Part shown: in pieces, positions 1 through 9,160 of the stretch
How positions within the stretch are numbered: position 1 is the stretch's first letter
Layout: each line of letters starts with the position of its first letter
Origin: Mesorhizobium sp. M1E.F.Ca.ET.045.02.1.1
GTDB lineage: Bacteria > Pseudomonadota > Alphaproteobacteria > Rhizobiales > Rhizobiaceae
Assembly: GCF_003952485.1 (NCBI RefSeq)
Contig: NZ_CP034447.1
Span: forward strand, 7,144,501-7,208,500
DNA length: 64,000 bases
Direction: 5' to 3'
Notes under the pieces: generated by a model
What the model was told of the DNA's origin: nothing
Seen by the model: only the letters and a program-made list of their open reading frames with translations
Databases searched by the model: none
Translations under genes and position numbers: made by a program

Positions 1-573
1 ACCCACGACCAGACCGAAGCGATGACGATGGGCGACAGGGTCGCGGTGTTGAAGGGTGGCGTGCTGCAGCAGGTCGACACACCCAAGAGGCTCTATGAAT
101 CGCCGGTGAACGCCTTCGTTGCCGGCTTCATCGGGTCTCCTTCGATGAACCTTTTCGAGGCGATCCTGACAGGCGACGAGCTGACGTCCGGCACCTTAGC
201 CATCCGGCTGCAGGATGCAGCCTTCGTGCGCAGGCCGGGCTTGAGGTCGTATACGGGGCGCAAGGTCGTGTTCGGGATCCGACCGGAGGATCTCTATGAC
301 AGCAGCCTGGAATCCGGCCGCAAGTATCAGACGATACCGGCAAAGGTGACCTCGATCGAAGAACTCGGATCCGAACATATCGTCCATCTGAACATCGACG
401 CGGTCCGGGTGGATTCCGGCGACCCGGACGCGGTGCAGGATTTCGGCCTGGCGTCGAATGCGGTGGCGAAATTCGAACCGGTCAGCGCAGTCCGCGCCGG
501 CTCGGAAATCCGGTTGGCCCTGGATGATACCAAGCTGCATTTCTTCGATCCCGAGACGCATCTGGCGATCTGA
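1..573 (+). CDS. ABC transporter ATP-binding protein, C-terminal part (CUT1/UgpC type)
   Basis: The gene enters from the left edge; the frame is open from base 1, so only the last 190 residues are visible. The first residues, THDQTEAMTMGDRVAV, are the switch-histidine loop typical of MalK/UgpC ATPases, followed by the usual QVDTPKRLYESPVNAFVAGF stretch and a C-terminal TOBE-like regulatory domain. It lies 111 bases upstream of a sugar-binding protein and two permeases on the same strand, so it most likely energises that importer. Walker A and the signature motif are outside the window. The substrate cannot be read from this part. Confidence 0.9.
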   Translation, partial: THDQTEAMTMGDRVAVLKGGVLQQVDTPKRLYESPVNAFVAGFIGSPSMNLFEAILTGDELTSGTLAIRLQDAAFVRRPGLRSYTGRKVVFGIRPEDLYDSSLESGRKYQTIPAKVTSIEELGSEHIVHLNIDAVRVDSGDPDAVQDFGLASNAVAKFEPVSAVRAGSEIRLALDDTKLHFFDPETHLAI

Positions 574-684
574 AGATCTGCGGCAAAGCCCGCAGGCGAG
601 AGCGAGGCGCCTGCGAATGAAGGCTTCTGAATAAACCAGACGATCGTCCGCATTGTGCGGCCGATCCTAAATAAGGAGGAGAAA

Positions 685-1932
685 ATGACGTTTCGGATAC
701 GACCCGCGATGCTGAAAATAGCCGCGGCCGCATGGTTGCTTGGCGCAACCGGCGCCATGGCGGACACGACGCTGGAATTCACCCAGTGGTGGGAGCCAGA
801 GCTGCCCGCAGGGTCCTTGCGGAAAATCATGGATGATTTCGAGGCTGCGAACCCCGGCATCAAGGTGACGCTGGTCAGCGGCCCGTACGCGACCACGCGA
901 GACCAGATCTCGGTTGGCGCTGCAACCGGAACGCTTAGCGACGTGGTCGGTCTCGACGGCGCTTGGGTGAACAACCTGAACGCGCAGAATGCGCTGGCCG
1001 ACATGAACCCGATGATGGATGCGAGCAAGTTCGACAAAGCCCAAGTCGCGGACATCATCAAGGTGGACGGCAAGGCGGTGATGTTTCCCGTGGCTTCGTT
1101 CGTCTATCCGGTCTTCGTGAATTTGGACCTCGCCGCCCAGGCGGGCGTCACCAAGCTGCCGTCGACCCGCGCTGAGTTCCTCGAAGCCGCCAAGAAGATG
1201 ACCCATGCCGACAAGAACCAGTATGGCTGGGTGCTGCCGCTGTCGCTGCAAACGCCGTCCGGTGTCCAGAACGACATGATGTCGTGGGTCTGGGCATCGG
1301 GTCAATCCATGATGGCTGACGGCAAGCCCGCCCTCGAGGGCAAGCCGGTGGTGGATATGCTCACCTTCGTCAAATCGCTCAACGACGCGGGCACCATCTC
1401 GCCCGGCATCGCCACCAAGACCGAACAAGAAAAGGTCGAGGAGTTCGTCAACGACCGGGTCGGGATGATGATCGACTCGCTCGCGCATGTGAACCTCATC
1501 CGCAAACGCAATCCGAAGCTGAACTTCGACCTCATCCCGGTCCCGGTCGTGGAGAACTACAACGGCAAGCGCGGCCTTCCCTATGCCTCGTGGGGTATCG
1601 GCATCTCCGCGGGCTCGAAACATCAGGAAGAGGCCTGGAAACTCGTCCAATATCTGATGAGCGAGAAGGTGAACGCCAAGCTCGTGTCGCTTGCAAACGC
1701 CTTCCCGGGCAACGTCAACGCCAAGCCCGATTTCGTGACCTCGGACAAGGCATTCAGCAAGGCTTTCGAAATCTTCAAGACCGGTTATCTCGCCAACGAG
1801 TTCACGGGGCTGCCGGTGGCCGAAGACCTGATGACCCAGTTCGACGTAGAGGCCCAGAAGATGCTCACCGGCGAGCAATCTCCGGAACAGGCGGCCGCTG
1901 CCGCCCAGAAAGGCTGGCTGGCGAAATTCTGA
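685..1932 (+). CDS. ABC transporter sugar-binding protein (MalE/family 1 type)
   Basis: Periplasmic solute-binding protein of 415 residues, the usual size for CUT1 systems. The start at 685 is chosen because AAGGAGGAGA lies just upstream; an in-frame ATG at 655 has no such site. Residues 1-26 form a Sec signal peptide (basic start, hydrophobic core, cleavage after AMA). The mature start TTLEFTQWW and the later motif NDRVGMMIDS fit family 1 extracellular binding proteins. It is followed by two permease genes and preceded by an ATPase, making a complete importer. The ligand is not readable, but the downstream dehydrogenase, isomerase and kinase genes point to a monosaccharide, polyol or small glycoside. 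Confidence 0.9.
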   Translation: MTFRIRPAMLKIAAAAWLLGATGAMADTTLEFTQWWEPELPAGSLRKIMDDFEAANPGIKVTLVSGPYATTRDQISVGAATGTLSDVVGLDGAWVNNLNAQNALADMNPMMDASKFDKAQVADIIKVDGKAVMFPVASFVYPVFVNLDLAAQAGVTKLPSTRAEFLEAAKKMTHADKNQYGWVLPLSLQTPSGVQNDMMSWVWASGQSMMADGKPALEGKPVVDMLTFVKSLNDAGTISPGIATKTEQEKVEEFVNDRVGMMIDSLAHVNLIRKRNPKLNFDLIPVPVVENYNGKRGLPYASWGIGISAGSKHQEEAWKLVQYLMSEKVNAKLVSLANAFPGNVNAKPDFVTSDKAFSKAFEIFKTGYLANEFTGLPVAEDLMTQFDVEAQKMLTGEQSPEQAAAAAQKGWLAKF

Positions 1933-2071
1933 TCGGCCTGTTCCCCGTTTGCTATCTTCGACCGGGTGGCCTGACTTCGGGCAGGCCACCCGGCAACAAC
2001 GGATCGGCAATTTGAGATGGCCCTGTTTCCGAAGCTCACCTTCTTTTGAAGGCGTATCCCAAGGTTGGCAT

Positions 2072-2968
2072 ATGACCCGGCAAAAGCGCTCCCACCACAA
2101 GCTGAAACGAGCGATCGCACCGTACCTCTATTTGTCGCCCTCGCTGCTCATTATCGGCCTTCTGATGCTCCTGCCGATGGTGACCGTGATAGGCTATTCC
2201 TTCCAGAACAGCGCGGTGCTGCGTCGTGACCCATCCTTTGCCGGACTGAAACACTACCAGGCGATCTTCGACGACCCGGTGTTCTGGGCCTCGCTGTGGC
2301 ACACGCTCTACTTCACATGCATGAGTGTCGTTTTCCACATGACCATCGGCATGGTCTTCGCGCTCATGCTGAACAGCGACCGCATCAATCCGAGGCTGCG
2401 CAATATCCTGCGCGTGCTCTACATACTGCCCTGGCTGTTCACCGCGGTGATCATCGCGGTGATCTGGCGCCTGCTGCTTGAGCCGAACGGTGTCGTGAAC
2501 AGCATTCTCATGCAGATGGGCATCATCGGTTCCAAGGTCGAGTGGTTCTCCTCGCCCGAGACCGCGCTGCACGCCGTCACCTTCGCCAATATCTGGGCGG
2601 GCTACCCGCTTTTCATGGTCAGCCTGCTCGCAGGCCTGCAGGGCATTCCCAAGGATTTCTACGAGGCCGCCGATATCGACGGGGCGAAGGCCTACCAGAA
2701 GCTGATCTTCATCACCATCCCGCAGCTGATGCCGATCATCATCAGCATCTCGCTGCTCGACTTCATCTGGACCATGCAGGTCTTCCCGTTGATCTGGATA
2801 ACGACGGGCGGCGGCCCGATCTACTCGACCGAGGTGCTGAGCACCTACACCTACAAGCTGGCGTTTTCGAGCTACAACCTGTCGCAGGCGTCGGCGAGCG
2901 CCGTGGTCATCTTGTTGATCTCGCTCGGCCTTACGCTGTTCTACATCCGTTATCAAAAGGCTCGGTAG
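2072..2968 (+). CDS. ABC transporter permease, MalF/UgpA type
   Basis: Inner-membrane permease of 298 residues with about six hydrophobic helices. The cytoplasmic EAA loop (EAADIDGAKAYQKLIFITIP) that docks the ATPase is present near residue 200. The start at 2072 is preferred because the protein then begins MTRQKRSHHK, a short basic segment before the first helix; the 123 bases upstream in the same frame look non-coding. It lies between the binding protein and the second permease, only five bases before the latter, so the two should be co-translated and form the heterodimeric channel. Confidence 0.9.
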   Translation: MTRQKRSHHKLKRAIAPYLYLSPSLLIIGLLMLLPMVTVIGYSFQNSAVLRRDPSFAGLKHYQAIFDDPVFWASLWHTLYFTCMSVVFHMTIGMVFALMLNSDRINPRLRNILRVLYILPWLFTAVIIAVIWRLLLEPNGVVNSILMQMGIIGSKVEWFSSPETALHAVTFANIWAGYPLFMVSLLAGLQGIPKDFYEAADIDGAKAYQKLIFITIPQLMPIIISISLLDFIWTMQVFPLIWITTGGGPIYSTEVLSTYTYKLAFSSYNLSQASASAVVILLISLGLTLFYIRYQKAR

Positions 2969-2973
2969 TCACC

Positions 2974-3816
2974 ATGAGGAAAAGGCACACGCCGAAAGAC
3001 AGGCTGATCACCGTCGCGCTCCATGCAGCGCTTGCAGCGGGGCTCTTTTTTGCGGCCTTCCCGATTTACTGGATGCTGAGCAGCTCGTTCAAATCGAATA
3101 CCGAAATCTTTGCCCTGCCGCCAACCATCCTGCCGAAGGCCTTCACGCTGGAGGCGTATGCAGCCATCCTTGGCGATCCGGTAAAGCTGCGCTTCTTCTT
3201 CAACAGCTACTTCGTGGCCGGAGCGGTGACCGTGCTGACGGTGCTGATCGCGTTGCTGGCGGCCTATGGGTTCAGCCGCTTCAGCTTCCGCGGCAAGGGC
3301 AGCCTGAACACACTCATCATCAGCACACAGACGATTCCGCCGATCACGCTTCTGATCCCCTTCTTCGGACTTGTCGTCTCCTACGGCATCTTCGACACCT
3401 ACGTCGCGCTGATCCTGACTTACCTGGTGTTCACGCTGCCCTACGCGATCCTGCTGATGACGGGATATCTGAACACCTTGCCACGCGATCTCGATGAAGC
3501 GGTGGCTGTCGACGGCGGCACCAGTTGGACGGCGCTCTGGCGGGTGATCGTGCCGATCTCACTGCCTGGTATCGTGGCGACGTCGGTCTACACTTTCCTG
3601 TTGTGCTGGAACGAATTTCTCTTTGCGCTGACGCTGACGAAGTCAACCTCCATGCGCACCGTGCCGATCGGCATCCAGCTGTTAATGGGGCAGCACGCCT
3701 TCGAATGGAACCAGATGATGGCGATGAGCGTGCTCGGCTCGCTACCGCTCCTGCTCATCTACCTCGTTGCCCAGAGGTTCTTCCTCGCCGGCATGACAGC
3801 GGGCTCGGTCAAGTAG
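2974..3816 (+). CDS. ABC transporter permease, MalG/UgpE type
   Basis: Second permease of the CUT1 importer, 280 residues. It has the family hallmarks: an early AFPIYWMLSSSFK segment after helix 1 and an EAA loop (LDEAVAVDGGTSWTALWRVI) near residue 180. ATG at 2974 lies five bases after the previous stop, which suggests translational coupling. It pairs with the MalF-type permease to form the transmembrane pore. A 63-base gap separates it from the catabolic genes. Confidence 0.9.
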   Translation: MRKRHTPKDRLITVALHAALAAGLFFAAFPIYWMLSSSFKSNTEIFALPPTILPKAFTLEAYAAILGDPVKLRFFFNSYFVAGAVTVLTVLIALLAAYGFSRFSFRGKGSLNTLIISTQTIPPITLLIPFFGLVVSYGIFDTYVALILTYLVFTLPYAILLMTGYLNTLPRDLDEAVAVDGGTSWTALWRVIVPISLPGIVATSVYTFLLCWNEFLFALTLTKSTSMRTVPIGIQLLMGQHAFEWNQMMAMSVLGSLPLLLIYLVAQRFFLAGMTAGSVK

Positions 3817-3879
3817 GATGTCCATCCCACGGAGACGCAGAGCGACATCAGGGAATGGGCGGTATCAAGGATTGAAAGG

Positions 3880-4701
3880 ATGAACGTGAAAGACCTCAAA
3901 GTCGGCTGCCAGACCTTCACCTGGGAAATGCTGGGAGACCGGTTCACCGGCGGCCCCGACGACCTCGTCAAGGCAATCGCCGGCGGCGGCTATGCCGGCA
4001 TCGAGATCACCGACACGATGATCGGCCGCTACGCGGACCGGCCGTCGCAATTCGCCGCCGCGTTGAAGTCGGCCGGCCTGACGCTCGTGTCCTTTGCCTT
4101 TGGATCGAAGAGCGGCTTCACGCTGAAGGACAAGATCGGCGCCGACCTCGAGACCGCCAAGCGCTGGATCGACTTTGCCGCCGCCTTCCCCGGCGCGCTG
4201 GTGTCGATGGGCTCGGCGACGGTCGTGTCCGACGGCCCGCGCAATGACAAGTTCGCCATCGCGGCGGAAGTCTACAACAAGGCCGGCGAGATCGGACGCA
4301 AGGCCGGCGTCCAGGTCGCAGTGCATCCGAGCTCGCACCACAACACGCTGCTCTTCGACCGCGCCGATTACGACCGCATCTTCGGGCTGATCGACGCCTC
4401 GCTCGTCGGCTGGGTGCCGGACACCGGACACATTTTGCGCGGCCGTCAGGACATGGCCGACACGCTCACCACCTATCGCGACCGCATCCGTTACGTGCAT
4501 CTGAAGGACGTCGATGCGGCCGGCACCTGGGCGATGCTCGGCAAGGGTGTCTGCGACACGGCGAAGGTGATCGAGATTGCCAGCGCCGCACCCAACTTCA
4601 ACGGCTGGCTGGTGCTGGAAGAGGAGTCCGAGACGGCAGCAGCCGACCCGGCCATAGCGGTGAAGACCAACCGCCAGACGATGAGCGGCTACGGAGCTTG
4701 A
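3880..4701 (+). CDS. sugar phosphate isomerase/epimerase family TIM-barrel protein
   Basis: Protein of 273 residues, the normal length of the xylose-isomerase-like TIM-barrel family (IolE/IolI, hexulose epimerases). Features seen include a barrel start GCQTFTWEMLGD, the EITDTMIG strand, HPSSHHNTLLF near residue 148 and GWVPDTGH near residue 180, where family members carry metal-binding His and Asp residues; YVHLKDVD follows. It opens the catabolic block and is followed four bases later by a Gfo/Idh/MocA dehydrogenase. IolE-type dehydratase or keto-sugar epimerase activity are both possible; the sequence does not decide between them. Confidence 0.85.
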   Translation: MNVKDLKVGCQTFTWEMLGDRFTGGPDDLVKAIAGGGYAGIEITDTMIGRYADRPSQFAAALKSAGLTLVSFAFGSKSGFTLKDKIGADLETAKRWIDFAAAFPGALVSMGSATVVSDGPRNDKFAIAAEVYNKAGEIGRKAGVQVAVHPSSHHNTLLFDRADYDRIFGLIDASLVGWVPDTGHILRGRQDMADTLTTYRDRIRYVHLKDVDAAGTWAMLGKGVCDTAKVIEIASAAPNFNGWLVLEEESETAAADPAIAVKTNRQTMSGYGA

Positions 4702-4705
4702 GACG

Positions 4706-5782
4706 ATGATCCACAAGAAAGACCGTCGCCTTCGTGTCGGTGTGCTCGGCTGCGGGCCGATCGCGCAGTTCGCGCATCTGGAATCCTGCGTGAAGGCGAG
4801 CAATGCCGACCTCTACGCGATCTGCGATGCGGCGCCCGATCTCTTGGCGCGCATGGGCGCCACCTACGAACCGCAAAAAATATATGGCGACTATGACGAG
4901 ATGCTCGCCGACCCCGAGCTGGAAGCTGTGATCGTCGCCACCTCGGACGCCTATCACGTGCCGATGTCGATCAAGGCGCTGGAAGCTGGCAAGCATGTGC
5001 TGTGCGAAAAGCCGATCGGCGTCTCCGTCGAGGAAGGCGAGAAGCTCGCCGGGGCGGTCAAGCGCTCGGGCAAGGTGCTGCAGGTCGGGCACATGAAGCG
5101 CTTCGACCCGGCGCTGGAAGCGGCGCGGGATTTCGTCCGCGACGAGATGGGCGAGATCCTGGCGCTGAAAGCCTGGTATTGCGATTCCACCCATCGCTAC
5201 ACCAACACCGATGCCGTGCAGCCGCTGCCCGTCACCAGTAAGCTGGCGAGGAAGCCATCCGGGAATCCAAAGGCGGACTTGAGGCAGTATTTCATGCTGG
5301 CGCATGGCTCGCATCTTGTCGATACGGCGCGCTTCCTCTGCGGCGAGATCCTTGCTGTTCGCGCGCGCCTCAACGAGCGCTTCGGCGCCTATTGCTGGTT
5401 TGTCGAGACCGAATTCGCCAATGGCGCGCTCGGCCATCTCGACCTCACCGTCGCGGTACGCATGGACTGGCACGAAGGCTTCCAGCTCTACGGCGAGAAC
5501 GGCTCGGTGATCGCGAAAACCTTCAATCCCTGGTACTTCCGCGCCAGCGAGGTCGACATCTTCCACGAGGAGGACGCCACCTCGCGCAAGCCGCTCGGCG
5601 CCGACGGCCACTTCTTCCGCCGCCAGTTGGAAGGCCTCGCCGACACGGTGCTCGACGGCGCGCCGCAGCGCGGCGCCAATGTCGAAGACGGGCTCGCCTC
5701 GATCCGCGCCATGGTGGCGATCGCCCGCTCGGTCGAAAGCGGTGAGCGCGTGGAACTCGCCGGCGTGACGGGAGCGGTGTGA
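4706..5782 (+). CDS. Gfo/Idh/MocA family oxidoreductase
   Basis: NAD(P)-dependent sugar or polyol dehydrogenase of 358 residues. The N-terminal Rossmann fold starts with VGVLGCGPIAQFAHL, and the characteristic CEKPIG motif lies near residue 100, followed by the alpha/beta substrate domain with a candidate catalytic HLVDTARFL segment. The ATG lies five bases after the previous stop, and the gene ends in an ATGA overlap with the next. Within this operon it probably oxidises the imported sugar to a keto form that the flanking TIM-barrel enzymes then isomerise. Exact substrate unknown. Confidence 0.88.
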   Translation: MIHKKDRRLRVGVLGCGPIAQFAHLESCVKASNADLYAICDAAPDLLARMGATYEPQKIYGDYDEMLADPELEAVIVATSDAYHVPMSIKALEAGKHVLCEKPIGVSVEEGEKLAGAVKRSGKVLQVGHMKRFDPALEAARDFVRDEMGEILALKAWYCDSTHRYTNTDAVQPLPVTSKLARKPSGNPKADLRQYFMLAHGSHLVDTARFLCGEILAVRARLNERFGAYCWFVETEFANGALGHLDLTVAVRMDWHEGFQLYGENGSVIAKTFNPWYFRASEVDIFHEEDATSRKPLGADGHFFRRQLEGLADTVLDGAPQRGANVEDGLASIRAMVAIARSVESGERVELAGVTGAV

Positions 5783-6600
5783 TGCAGGTCGGCGTGTTCG
5801 CCAAGACGTTTGCAGGCAGCGAACCGAACGGCGTGCTCGCCGCCGTGCGCGATGCCGGCTTCGCGGTCACCCAGTTCAACCTTGCCTGCGCCGGCCTGCC
5901 GTCGATGCCGGACGCGGTTCCGGACGAAGCGATCCGCATAATCGATGCCGCCGCCAGGGCTTCCGGCGTCGGCCTCGTCGCGCTGTCGGGCACCTACAAC
6001 ATGGCGCATCCCGACAGCAGGGTTCGCAACGACGGACTGCGGCAGCTGGCCGTCGTCATCGAGACGGCCGCCAAGCTATCGATCCCACTTGTCACGCTCT
6101 GCACCGGGACGCGCAATGCAGAAGACCAGTGGGCGCATCACCCCGACAATGTTGACCCGTCGGCCTGGGCCGACATGGCGCGCAAAATGGAAAAGGCGCT
6201 TCACCTTGCCGAGCGCCACGGCGTCGATCTCGGCATCGAGCCGGAGCAGGCCAACGTCGTCACCTCCGCGGCCGACGCGATGCGGCTGATCGCCGAGATG
6301 GGCTCCAGGCGCCTGCGCATCGTGCTCGATCCGGCAAACCTGTTCGAGCGGGCCAATGCCGAACAAGCGCGTGCGATCGTCACCGAAGCGGTCGAACGCA
6401 CGGCGGGTCATGTCTCTCTGGCGCACGCGAAGGATCGTTTCGCCGACGGCCGCTTCGCCACGGCCGGACAGGGCGTCGTCGACTTCATCGACTTCGTCGC
6501 ACGGCTGAAGGCCACAGGCTTCGACGGACCGCTGGTGACGCATGGGCTTTCGGCCGAGGAGGCGCCCGGCGTAGCGCGTTTTCTCAAGGGGCTGGTGTGA
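5782..6600 (+). CDS. sugar phosphate isomerase/epimerase family TIM-barrel protein (second copy)
   Basis: A second xylose-isomerase-like TIM-barrel protein, 272 residues. The start is the ATG at 5782 inside an ATGA overlap; a GTG three bases earlier is possible. Visible barrel strands include VALSGTYNMAHP, LGIEPEQANVV (likely metal-binding Glu), RIVLDPANLF and HVSLAHAKDRF. It differs clearly from the first copy at 3880, so the two probably act on different intermediates. It overlaps the next gene by ATGA as well. Epimerase, isomerase or dehydratase roles remain open. Confidence 0.83.
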   Translation: MQVGVFAKTFAGSEPNGVLAAVRDAGFAVTQFNLACAGLPSMPDAVPDEAIRIIDAAARASGVGLVALSGTYNMAHPDSRVRNDGLRQLAVVIETAAKLSIPLVTLCTGTRNAEDQWAHHPDNVDPSAWADMARKMEKALHLAERHGVDLGIEPEQANVVTSAADAMRLIAEMGSRRLRIVLDPANLFERANAEQARAIVTEAVERTAGHVSLAHAKDRFADGRFATAGQGVVDFIDFVARLKATGFDGPLVTHGLSAEEAPGVARFLKGLV

Positions 6601-7418
6601 TGGGCACGCTGCTGCGCGACGGTGCCACGCTGCGTATGACCGACACGGGCAAAGGCCTGCCAGTCGTCTTCCAGCACGGGCTGGGCGGCGGCGAGGCGCA
6701 GGTCGCGCAGACTTTTCCCTCCGGCTTCCGCCGCATCACGCTGGAATGCCGCGGCCATGGCGGCTCCGGACTCGGCGAGCGGCGGCCATTCTCGTTCGAA
6801 ATGTTCGCCGACGATGTTCTTGCCGCCGCCGACCAGGCCGGCCTCGACCGCTTCGTCGCCGGCGGCGTCTCGATGGGCGCGGGGATCGCGCTTCATCTCG
6901 CCTGCCGCCATCCGCGGCGCGTCGCCGGCCTCGTCCTGGTGCGTCCGGCATGGACGTTTTCCGCCGCGCCGCAAAACATGCAGCCGATAGCCGAGGTCGC
7001 CGGGCTCATCCTCGAACACGGGACCGACACGGGGCGGACGATCTTCGCGCGATCCGAGACCGCCACGCGGCTCTATCGCGAGGCGCCCAACAATCTTTCC
7101 TCGCTGCTCGGCTATTTCGACAGGTCCGACGCCAAGGCATTCGCGCAAGTGCTTGCCAATATCGCCACCGACGGACCGGGCGTTGCCGAACGCGACGCTG
7201 CGGCGCTCGACATTCCAGCACTGGTCATCGGCAACGAAATCGATGCCGTCCACCCGTTGTCGGCGGCCTATACGCTTGCGGCCGCGATGCCAACCGCAAT
7301 CCTCGCCGAAATCACGCCGAAAGCGCGCGACAGCGCCAGGCACTTCAGCGACCTGCACACTCAGATCTCGACCTTCCTGCAATCCCATTCGAAAGTCCGG
7401 AGTCGCATTTTCTCATGA
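6600..7418 (+). CDS. alpha/beta hydrolase
   Basis: Alpha/beta hydrolase fold protein of 272 residues, near the usual size. The oxyanion region FQHGLGGG lies near residue 24, and the nucleophile elbow GGVSMGAG (GxSxG) near residue 94; a late Asp in NEIDAVHPL and a His in RHFSDLH are candidates for the rest of the triad. The ATG overlaps the preceding stop. In a sugar operon such an enzyme could open a lactone made by the dehydrogenase or hydrolyse an ester-linked substrate. That role is inferred from context only. Confidence 0.85.
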   Translation: MGTLLRDGATLRMTDTGKGLPVVFQHGLGGGEAQVAQTFPSGFRRITLECRGHGGSGLGERRPFSFEMFADDVLAAADQAGLDRFVAGGVSMGAGIALHLACRHPRRVAGLVLVRPAWTFSAAPQNMQPIAEVAGLILEHGTDTGRTIFARSETATRLYREAPNNLSSLLGYFDRSDAKAFAQVLANIATDGPGVAERDAAALDIPALVIGNEIDAVHPLSAAYTLAAAMPTAILAEITPKARDSARHFSDLHTQISTFLQSHSKVRSRIFS

Positions 7419-8137
7419 CCGCCAAACCCCTCTCCGGCCCCGCCGCCATCGCCGCCCTGCCCCGCCACCGGCTCATCGGCGAATTCTCGCTGTGGTCGGC
7501 GGATCTCGCCAATATGGAGCGCGATCTGAAGCGGATCGAAGCCCATGCCGATCTGCATCACATCGACGTGGCGGATGCCCGCTTCACCCCGGGCTTCCTG
7601 TTCTTTCCCGACATGGTGGCGCGCATCGCGAAGCTGACGGCCAAGCCGATCCATGTGCACCTGATGGTCGAGGCCGAAATCGTCGAAGCGCAGACGCGCC
7701 AGTTCATCGAAGCCGGCGCCGACCTCGTGACCATCCACGCCGAAAACGGCGAGGCTGGCTTGCGCGCCGTCAAGCTGGCGCATGAGCTCGGCGCCGAGGC
7801 GGGCGTGGTGCTGCGGCTGGAGACGCCGGTCTCCGCCATCGTGCCCTTCCTTTCCGAGGTGGCCTTCGTGACGCTTCTCGGCACCTCGATCGGCGTCAAG
7901 GGGCAGAGCCTGTCCGAGCAGGCCTGCCCACGACTGATCGAGGCGCGCGCCCTGATCAGACAAGCCGGCCGCGAGGCCGAAATCATCCTCGCAGCCGATG
8001 GCGGCATCCGCCATGAGACGGTGCCGCTGCTGCGCGCCGCAGGCGCCGACACGGTGGTGCTGGGTTCGCTCGCCTTCGGCGATCCCGACCTCGCGCAGCG
8101 CATGGCCTGGCTGCACGGACTGAAGGCCGCCGCCTGA
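7415..8137 (+). CDS. ribulose-phosphate 3-epimerase family protein
   Basis: A 240-residue protein of the pentulose-phosphate 3-epimerase family. The metal-binding and catalytic positions are recognisable: HIDVADARFTPG (His and Asp), HVHLMVE (His), TIHAENGE (His) and ILAADGGIR (Asp). It starts in an ATGA overlap with the hydrolase and ends in another with the ROK kinase. Pairing of an RPE-like epimerase with a ROK kinase resembles the allose/allulose pathway (AlsE with AlsK), so an allulose-6-phosphate-type epimerase is as likely as a second Rpe. The housekeeping rpe gene would normally lie elsewhere. Confidence 0.85.
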   Translation: MTAKPLSGPAAIAALPRHRLIGEFSLWSADLANMERDLKRIEAHADLHHIDVADARFTPGFLFFPDMVARIAKLTAKPIHVHLMVEAEIVEAQTRQFIEAGADLVTIHAENGEAGLRAVKLAHELGAEAGVVLRLETPVSAIVPFLSEVAFVTLLGTSIGVKGQSLSEQACPRLIEARALIRQAGREAEIILAADGGIRHETVPLLRAAGADTVVLGSLAFGDPDLAQRMAWLHGLKAAA

Positions 8138-9126
8138 TGAGCACGCTCGCGCTTGCCTTCGATCTCGGCGGCACGGAGCTGCGCGGCGCGCTGGTCAAGC
8201 GCAGCGGCGATGTCGTCGCACGCGTCTCGGAAGCAACATTGGCGGGCGCGGGTTCGGAAGCGGTGATCGGCCAGATCATCGCGCTAGCGGGCAGGCTCCT
8301 CAAAGAGCATCCGCAGGCAAGGGTCATTGGCATCGGTGCTTGCGCGCCCGGCCCACTCGACCCCAAGGCGGGTATCGTCATCGGGCCGCCGACGCTCGCC
8401 GGCTGGCATAACGTGCCCATGATCGACATCTTGAGCCGTCAGTTCGGCCTGCCGGTGCGGCTGGAGAACGACGCCAACGCGGCGGCGCTGGGCGAATGGC
8501 GTTTCGGCGCCGGCCGGGGCGCCGCATCGATGGTCTTCGTCACCGTGTCGACCGGCATCGGCGGCGGCGTAATCGCCGACGGTCACATCTATCACGGCAG
8601 ACGTGGGCTCGCGGCCGAGATCGGCCACATGACGATCACCGGCGAAGGCGACCGCTGCTTCTGCGGTGCCGTCGGCTGCTTCGAGGCGGTCGCCTCCGGC
8701 ACCGCGCTCGGGCGCCGGGCGACGCGGCTCACCTCGCCGGGCGACGGCTCGCTGCTCCGGCGTCTTTCGAAGGATGGCGACGTTTCCGCCCGCCATGTCG
8801 TCGAGGCCGCGCGTGCCGGCGATGCCGGCGCCCGCCAATTGGTCGAGGCGGAGGCGAAGTGGCTCGGCATAGGCTTCACCAACCTGCTGCATCTCTATTC
8901 GCCCGAGGTGATCGTCATGGGCGGCGGGCTCGCCAACGGCTTCGATCTTCTGGCGCCGGGAATCAGGGCGACGGTCGAGGAGCGCGCCATGCAGGCATAT
9001 CGCGACGTGCCGATCGTGCCGGCCGAGCTCGGCGACCGCGCCGGGCTGGTCGGCGCGGCCAGCCTGATCCTGTGGGAGGGCGAGCCCGGTACGGCGCTGG
9101 CGATGGTGCAGAATGAGGAGACGTAG
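8137..9126 (+). CDS. ROK family sugar kinase
   Basis: Kinase of 329 residues with the ATP-binding phosphate-1 motif [12 protein letters not shown] at the N terminus. [13 protein letters not shown] and STGIGGGVI follow, with the ROK signature around residue 140. The zinc-binding set is intact: [15 protein letters not shown] followed by GCFE (His plus CxCGxxGCxE). This argues for an enzyme rather than a ROK repressor; there is no N-terminal helix-turn-helix. It likely phosphorylates the sugar that its overlapping RPE-like neighbour epimerises. Sugar specificity is unknown. Confidence 0.88.
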   Translation: MSTLALAFDLGGTELRGALVKRSGDVVARVSEATLAGAGSEAVIGQIIALAGRLLKEHPQARVIGIGACAPGPLDPKAGIVIGPPTLAGWHNVPMIDILSRQFGLPVRLENDANAAALGEWRFGAGRGAASMVFVTVSTGIGGGVIADGHIYHGRRGLAAEIGHMTITGEGDRCFCGAVGCFEAVASGTALGRRATRLTSPGDGSLLRRLSKDGDVSARHVVEAARAGDAGARQLVEAEAKWLGIGFTNLLHLYSPEVIVMGGGLANGFDLLAPGIRATVEERAMQAYRDVPIVPAELGDRAGLVGAASLILWEGEPGTALAMVQNEET

Positions 9127-9160
9127 GCCGGCGGAAAAGCCGGCGCCAGGGAGGCAAGCC

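Noticed and set aside
667..2100. A 477-codon frame opposite the sugar-binding protein
   Set aside because: The plus-strand gene has a signal peptide, ribosome site and operon context; the antisense frame does not.
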